Of a stretch of DNA of 64,000 bases, positions 60,560 through 64,000 are shown one piece after another. The first letter of the stretch is position 1, and every line of letters starts with the position of its first letter. Both the position numbers and the translations under genes were made by a program. The stretch is from assembly GCF_022524345.1 (NCBI RefSeq), contig NZ_JAKWJU010000002.1, positions 930,001 through 994,000 of the forward strand, written 5' to 3'. The notes beneath the pieces are model-generated. The model saw only the letters and a program-made list of their open reading frames with translations, did no database searches and was not told where the DNA came from. Origin of the DNA: Streptomyces marispadix. GTDB lineage: Bacteria > Actinomycetota > Actinomycetes > Streptomycetales > Streptomycetaceae.

Positions 60560-61207
60560 ATGAGTGAGACGACGGCGAGCACCACGGCCCGCACCTGCGC
60601 ATGGACGGTGCGGGGCACCCCTGTCGGGCCCCTGCTGCTCGCCGCCACCGAAGAGGGCCTGGTCCACGTCGTCTTCCACGCCGACGACGTCACGGCGGAC
60701 CGGGCCCTCGCGCGGCTCTCGGGGCGGCTCGGGGCGCGGACGGTCCGTGTGGACGAGCCCGCCGGTCCAGGGCGCGGGCCCGGAAAGGCGCCTGCGGGGG
60801 CGGTCGGCGAGGCGCCGTCGGCAGCGACAGTGCCGGAGGGCGCCGGGCGCGTTCTCGCCGCCGCCGTTGCGGAGCTGGACTCGTACTTCCGCGGTGAGCT
60901 GCGCGAGTTCACCGTTCCGCTGGACTGGACGCTCTCCGGCGGCTTCCACGAGAAGGTGCTTCGGGCGCTGCTCGCGTCCGTGCCATACGGAGCGACCGCG
61001 GGCTATCAGGATCTCGCCGTCAGGGTGGGCGAACCGGGGGCGGCGAGGGCGGTCGGGATGGCCATGGGCTCCAATCCGCTGCCGGTCGTCGTGCCGTGCC
61101 ACCGGATCGTCGAAAGCGACGGCGGGCTGGGCGGGTTCGGCGGTGGCCGGGAGACGAAGCGCACGCTGCTCGCCCTTGAGGGGCTGCTGCCGGAGCCGCT
61201 GTTCTGA
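60560..61207 (+). CDS. ogt: Methylated-DNA-protein cysteine methyltransferase
   Basis: 215 residues. The suicide alkyl-acceptor cysteine is in LPVVVPCHRIVESDGGLGGF, preceded by the DNA-binding segment FHEKVLRALLASVPYGATAG and AVGMAMGSNP. Removes O6-alkylguanine damage. A Gly/Pro/Ala insertion lies at about 65-95 in the N-terminal domain. The ATG at 60560 has TATGGT six bases upstream, suggesting a leaderless mRNA. Stop overlaps an ATG (TGATG) of the next frame. Confidence 0.93.
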   Translation: MSETTASTTARTCAWTVRGTPVGPLLLAATEEGLVHVVFHADDVTADRALARLSGRLGARTVRVDEPAGPGRGPGKAPAGAVGEAPSAATVPEGAGRVLAAAVAELDSYFRGELREFTVPLDWTLSGGFHEKVLRALLASVPYGATAGYQDLAVRVGEPGAARAVGMAMGSNPLPVVVPCHRIVESDGGLGGFGGGRETKRTLLALEGLLPEPLF

Positions 61208-61332
61208 TGGCCGTGCAGCGTGGGCGTACACCGCGAGAAGCGCGTATCTCCCGTCCGGGCCGCTTCGGCGCCCTGCGGACGGGGCGCGAAACCCCGTGGG
61301 CGGGTGCGCGGAAGGCTGGCAGACTGCGGGCC

Positions 61333-62826
61333 GTGACCGACACCGACAACAGCGCGGACGCTGCTGACAGAGCTGATGACAGAGCCGCCGGCACGTCCAC
61401 GGCAGCCGTCCGTGGCGCCGCGCTTCCCCAGGGGGCCGAGCTGGCGCGGATACGGCGACGTACCTCCGTGGTGCTTGTCGCCGGTCAGATGCTCGGCGGT
61501 CTGGGGGTGGCCACGGCCGTGACGCTGGCGGCCGTGCTGGCGAAGGAGATCAGCGGCTCGGAGGCGCTGTCCGGCCTCGCCTCGACCTCGTCCGTCATCG
61601 GTACGGCGCTGCTGTCCCTGCCGCTGGCGTCGCTGATGGCGGCGCGCGGGAGACGGGCCGGGCTGACGGTCGCGTATCTCATCGGGGCTGCGGGCGGCGC
61701 GGTCGTCGTAGCCGGTGCCGTGCTGGGGAACTTTCCGCTGCTGCTGGCGGGCATGACGGCCTTCGGCGCCTCCAGTTCGGCCAACCTCCAGGCCAGATAC
61801 GCCGCCGCCGACCTCGCCGAACCGGGGCAGCGGGCCCGTGCGATCTCCCTGGTCGTATGGGCGACGACGGTCGGCGCGGTACTCGGGCCGAACATCGCTG
61901 CCCCCGCCGGGGACACGGTCACCGGACTGGGGATACCGGCGACGGCGGGTGCGTTCGTCTGGGGCTCGGCGGTCTTCCTCGTCACGGGAGTCCTCATACA
62001 TCTGCTGCTGCGACCCGACCCGCTGCTCACGGCACGCGCTCTCGCCGAGGCGGGGGAAGCGGAGCAGGGGTCCGTCGACGCGGGACGCGAGGTGACTCCC
62101 GCCGAGGCCGGGGGCCCGGCAGAGGCCGCGGTCGCCGACGCACCGCGCGACGGGGCGAGTTCGGGAACCGCGGGGGCCGCCGGTCGTACGGCGGAGACCG
62201 GGAAGGGCCACACCGGCAGTGCGGAGCGTTCGCTGCGCGCCGGGTTCGCCGCCGTCGCCGCCTCCTCGCGGGCGCGGCTGGCGCTGGTGACGATCGCGAC
62301 CGCGCACACCGCCATGGTCTCGATCATGGTGATGACGCCCGTCGACCTCGGTCACCACGGTGCGGGCATCGAGCTGATCGGGCTGGTGATCAGCGCCCAC
62401 ATCGTCGGCATGTACGCGTTCTCGCCGCTGATGGGCTGGCTCGCCGACCGCTTCGGACGGCACGCCGTCATCCTGCTCTCCGCCGCGCTGATCTGCTGTG
62501 CCGCGGCCTTCGCGGGCACCGCCGGCGGCCACCATGTCCAGTCCGGGATCGGGCTCTTCCTTCTCGGGCTCGGCTGGTCGGCCGGGCTGGTCTCCGGTTC
62601 GGCGCTGCTGACCGACTCGGTGCCGCAGCCTGCCCGTGCCGCCGTACAGGGCCTGTCCGACCTGACGATGAACGCGGCGGCCGGTGCCGGTGGCGCCCTG
62701 TCCGGAGTCGTCGTATCGACGGCCGGATACGGGGCGTTGAGTGCGCTGGCGGCGATATCGCTGCTGCCGGTGGTGGGGCTCGCTCTCATCGGTCTGGTGC
62801 GTCCCGGCGCCACGACGCCGCCCTGA
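61333..62826 (+). CDS. Major facilitator superfamily transporter
   Basis: 497 residues with twelve membrane helices in two halves separated by a hydrophilic Ala/Gly/Glu-rich loop (about 230-305). MFS cytoplasmic-loop motifs appear as LASLMAARGRRAGLTVAYLI after TM2 and FSPLMGWLADRFGRHAVILL in the second half. Likely a drug or metabolite exporter; substrate unknown. The GTG at 61333 is preferred because CAGACT (61320-61325) is seven bases upstream. An ATG at 61207 overlapping the ogt stop would add 42 basic residues and cannot be excluded. Confidence 0.85.
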   Translation: MTDTDNSADAADRADDRAAGTSTAAVRGAALPQGAELARIRRRTSVVLVAGQMLGGLGVATAVTLAAVLAKEISGSEALSGLASTSSVIGTALLSLPLASLMAARGRRAGLTVAYLIGAAGGAVVVAGAVLGNFPLLLAGMTAFGASSSANLQARYAAADLAEPGQRARAISLVVWATTVGAVLGPNIAAPAGDTVTGLGIPATAGAFVWGSAVFLVTGVLIHLLLRPDPLLTARALAEAGEAEQGSVDAGREVTPAEAGGPAEAAVADAPRDGASSGTAGAAGRTAETGKGHTGSAERSLRAGFAAVAASSRARLALVTIATAHTAMVSIMVMTPVDLGHHGAGIELIGLVISAHIVGMYAFSPLMGWLADRFGRHAVILLSAALICCAAAFAGTAGGHHVQSGIGLFLLGLGWSAGLVSGSALLTDSVPQPARAAVQGLSDLTMNAAAGAGGALSGVVVSTAGYGALSALAAISLLPVVGLALIGLVRPGATTPP

Positions 62827-62860
62827 GCCGGCCTACGCGGTGCGCGTGCTCCATACGCCG

Positions 62861-62882
62861 ATACGCCGGGCGCCGGGCGTAT
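62861..62882. terminator. Hairpin between convergent MFS and PIG-L genes
   Basis: ATACGCC (62861-62867) and GGCGTAT (62876-62882) form a 7-bp stem with an 8-base loop; an ATACGCCG direct repeat starts just upstream at 62853. Confidence 0.4.
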
Positions 62883-62959
62883 GGGCCGCTAAGGCGTGGG
62901 CCGCCAAGGCGCAGTGCAGCGCGACACCGGGCGCCCGCCGCCCCGCCCGCCCGTCGAAG

Positions 62960-63709
62960 TCACCGTGGATACAACTCGAAGGCCACGCACTGACGCCCGC
63001 CGAACCGCTCCGCTCCCAGCCCCACGGCCCATTCGGTGAACGAACGCGCATAGCTCTCGACGGGATCGTCGCTGAGGGCCGCGATATACGCGCGGTGCTC
63101 GGAGAGCGACGCGACAGCACGGTCCACCGCCTCCTCCCCCACGGCCACGGCGTGCGTCGCGTCCGGCGAACCGGCGACGGCCACCCAGCGCACCCCGTCC
63201 CACGTTCCGTCCCCGCCGGGGACCAACTGCTCGGGAAAGATCCAGCGGTTGCCCGCGTCCCCGGCCGCGTCGAGGACGGCACGGCCCACGGCACGGTGGT
63301 CCGGGGTGTTCCACAGCCTGGGGCCCCAGGTCTCCCGGTGGTTGATCGTGAGGAGGAGTTCCGGGCGCCACCTTCGTACGGCGGCGGCGATGTCCCGGCG
63401 CAGCGGCACCCCCTCCTCGATCACTCCGTCCCGGTGGCCGAGGAACTCCACCGCGGTCACGCCGACCTTGCCGGCGCTCGCGTGCTGCTCCGCCTCGCGT
63501 ACCCGGGCGCACTCTCCCGGTTCCAGGCCGTCGATGCCTGCCTCTCCACGCGTGACCATGACGTAGGCGACCTGCTTGCCTGCCGCGGTCCATTCCGCGA
63601 CCGCCGCCGCCGCGCCGTACTCCATGTCGTCGGGATGTGCGACCACGGCGAGTGCGCGCTCCCAGTCGTCGGGCATCGCCGCCAGTCGGTCGTCGGGGCT
63701 CGGGGCCAC
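62960..63709 (-). CDS. PIG-L family deacetylase
   Basis: 249 residues. Zinc site: LAVVAHPDDMEYGAAAAVAE (AHPDD) and the second-site residues in TINHRETWGPRLWNTPDHRAVGRAVLDA. These enzymes remove acetyl groups from GlcNAc conjugates (for example mycothiol and bacillithiol pathways) or antibiotic sugars. GTG at 63709 with AGGTGA six bases upstream. The substrate cannot be decided from sequence; it may act on mycothiol-type conjugates. Confidence 0.88.
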   Translation of the reverse strand: MAPSPDDRLAAMPDDWERALAVVAHPDDMEYGAAAAVAEWTAAGKQVAYVMVTRGEAGIDGLEPGECARVREAEQHASAGKVGVTAVEFLGHRDGVIEEGVPLRRDIAAAVRRWRPELLLTINHRETWGPRLWNTPDHRAVGRAVLDAAGDAGNRWIFPEQLVPGGDGTWDGVRWVAVAGSPDATHAVAVGEEAVDRAVASLSEHRAYIAALSDDPVESYARSFTEWAVGLGAERFGGRQCVAFELYPR

Positions 63710-63761
63710 CGCGGTTCACCTGCCTTCCGGCTCGGCTGCCCGAGGGTCTCTCGCCTCCGGG

Positions 63762-63989
63762 TCAGCGGCGTTCGAAGGGGACCCACTCCAGCTTCTCGCC
63801 GGTCCCTTCCCCGGGACGTGTTCCCCACTGCTGCCGGCCGTCCCGTTCCATCATCGGATCGAGGCTGACGAACAGCGTGATGAGCAGCAGCACCAGCACC
63901 GGTCCGACCAGTACGGGAGTGAGCGTGCCCAGCGACGAGCTGCCCACGGCACCGTCGTCGCTGAACAGCCGTACCGACATCCCGGCCAT
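63762..63989 (-). CDS. Small membrane protein (5-prime end uncertain)
   Basis: 75 residues from the ATG at 63989, with one long hydrophobic helix (LTPVLVGPVLVLLLITLFVS) followed by a polar tail LDPMMERDGRQQWGTRPGEG. The frame is open to the window edge (preceding codons YTG), so the true start may lie beyond it. No family recognised. 52 bases before the PIG-L gene on the same strand, so possibly co-transcribed with it. Confidence 0.55.
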   Translation of the reverse strand: MAGMSVRLFSDDGAVGSSSLGTLTPVLVGPVLVLLLITLFVSLDPMMERDGRQQWGTRPGEGTGEKLEWVPFERR

Positions 63990-64000
63990 GCCGGTGTAGT

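Overview
This is a 64 kb stretch of a high-GC actinobacterial chromosome, almost certainly Streptomyces or a close relative. The evidence is codon use with G/C in third positions, GTG/TTG starts, long antisense shadow frames, and a gene order (suf operon, ctaA/ctaB, tkt-tal-zwf-opcA-pgl, pgi, secG-tpiA-pgk-gap, whiA-yvcK-rapZ-uvrC, uvrA, Ter genes, uvrB, glpQ-type, ogt) that from memory matches the conserved core of Streptomyces chromosomes. No rRNA, tRNA, insertion sequence, prophage or CRISPR array was seen.

Layout. 1-7.8 kb: end of an unknown gene, a large acidic hypothetical protein, a secreted nuclease, an Uma2 nuclease remnant, an EI24/CysZ-like membrane protein, dapD, an SMR efflux gene with its TetR regulator and operator, and a VOC protein. 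7.9-15.1 kb: the Fe-S assembly operon sufR-B-D-Rieske-C-S-U-T (minus strand), with an iron-box-like dyad upstream. 15.3-20.4 kb: ABC-2 exporter, ctaA, a VOC protein, a small conserved protein and ctaB (heme O/A synthesis). 21.1-27.8 kb: pentose phosphate operon tkt-tal-zwf-opcA-pgl. 28.0-30.0 kb: an accessory three-gene unit that looks like a type VII (WXG/ESX-like) secreted amidase effector with a small helical partner and a membrane protein. 30.3-38.6 kb: amino acid dehydrogenase, pgi, an RbpA-family gene broken by a one-base frameshift, secG and the lower glycolytic genes tpiA-pgk-gap. 38.8-44.1 kb: uvrC-rapZ-yvcK-whiA. 44.2-49.1 kb: MBL hydrolase, maleylpyruvate isomerase-like protein, uvrA. 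49.3-57.0 kb: a secreted phosphodiester glycosidase/metallophosphoesterase fusion, a TerC-family transporter under a likely Mn2+ (yybP-ykoY) riboswitch, a TerD/FtsK-like fusion and a TerD protein. 57.2-64 kb: uvrB, a secreted glycerophosphodiesterase, ogt, an MFS transporter, a PIG-L deacetylase and the end of a small membrane protein gene.

How the genes work together. The central part supplies carbon flow: pgi, tpiA, pgk and gap for glycolysis, and zwf-opcA-pgl-tkt-tal for NADPH and pentoses. The suf operon builds Fe-S clusters, and ctaA/ctaB make heme for cytochrome oxidase. All three UvrABC excision-repair subunits and an alkyltransferase are here. whiA, yvcK and rapZ form the sporulation/cell-envelope regulatory cluster. 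The Ter genes and TerC transporter form a metal/stress group.

Most distinctive observations: the candidate T7-secreted amidase unit, the frameshifted RbpA-family gene, the TerC riboswitch with a matching promoter, and a set of 13 genes whose -10 hexamer lies 6 or 7 bases before the start codon, indicating leaderless mRNAs. All family calls are from motif recognition by eye; no database search was run.
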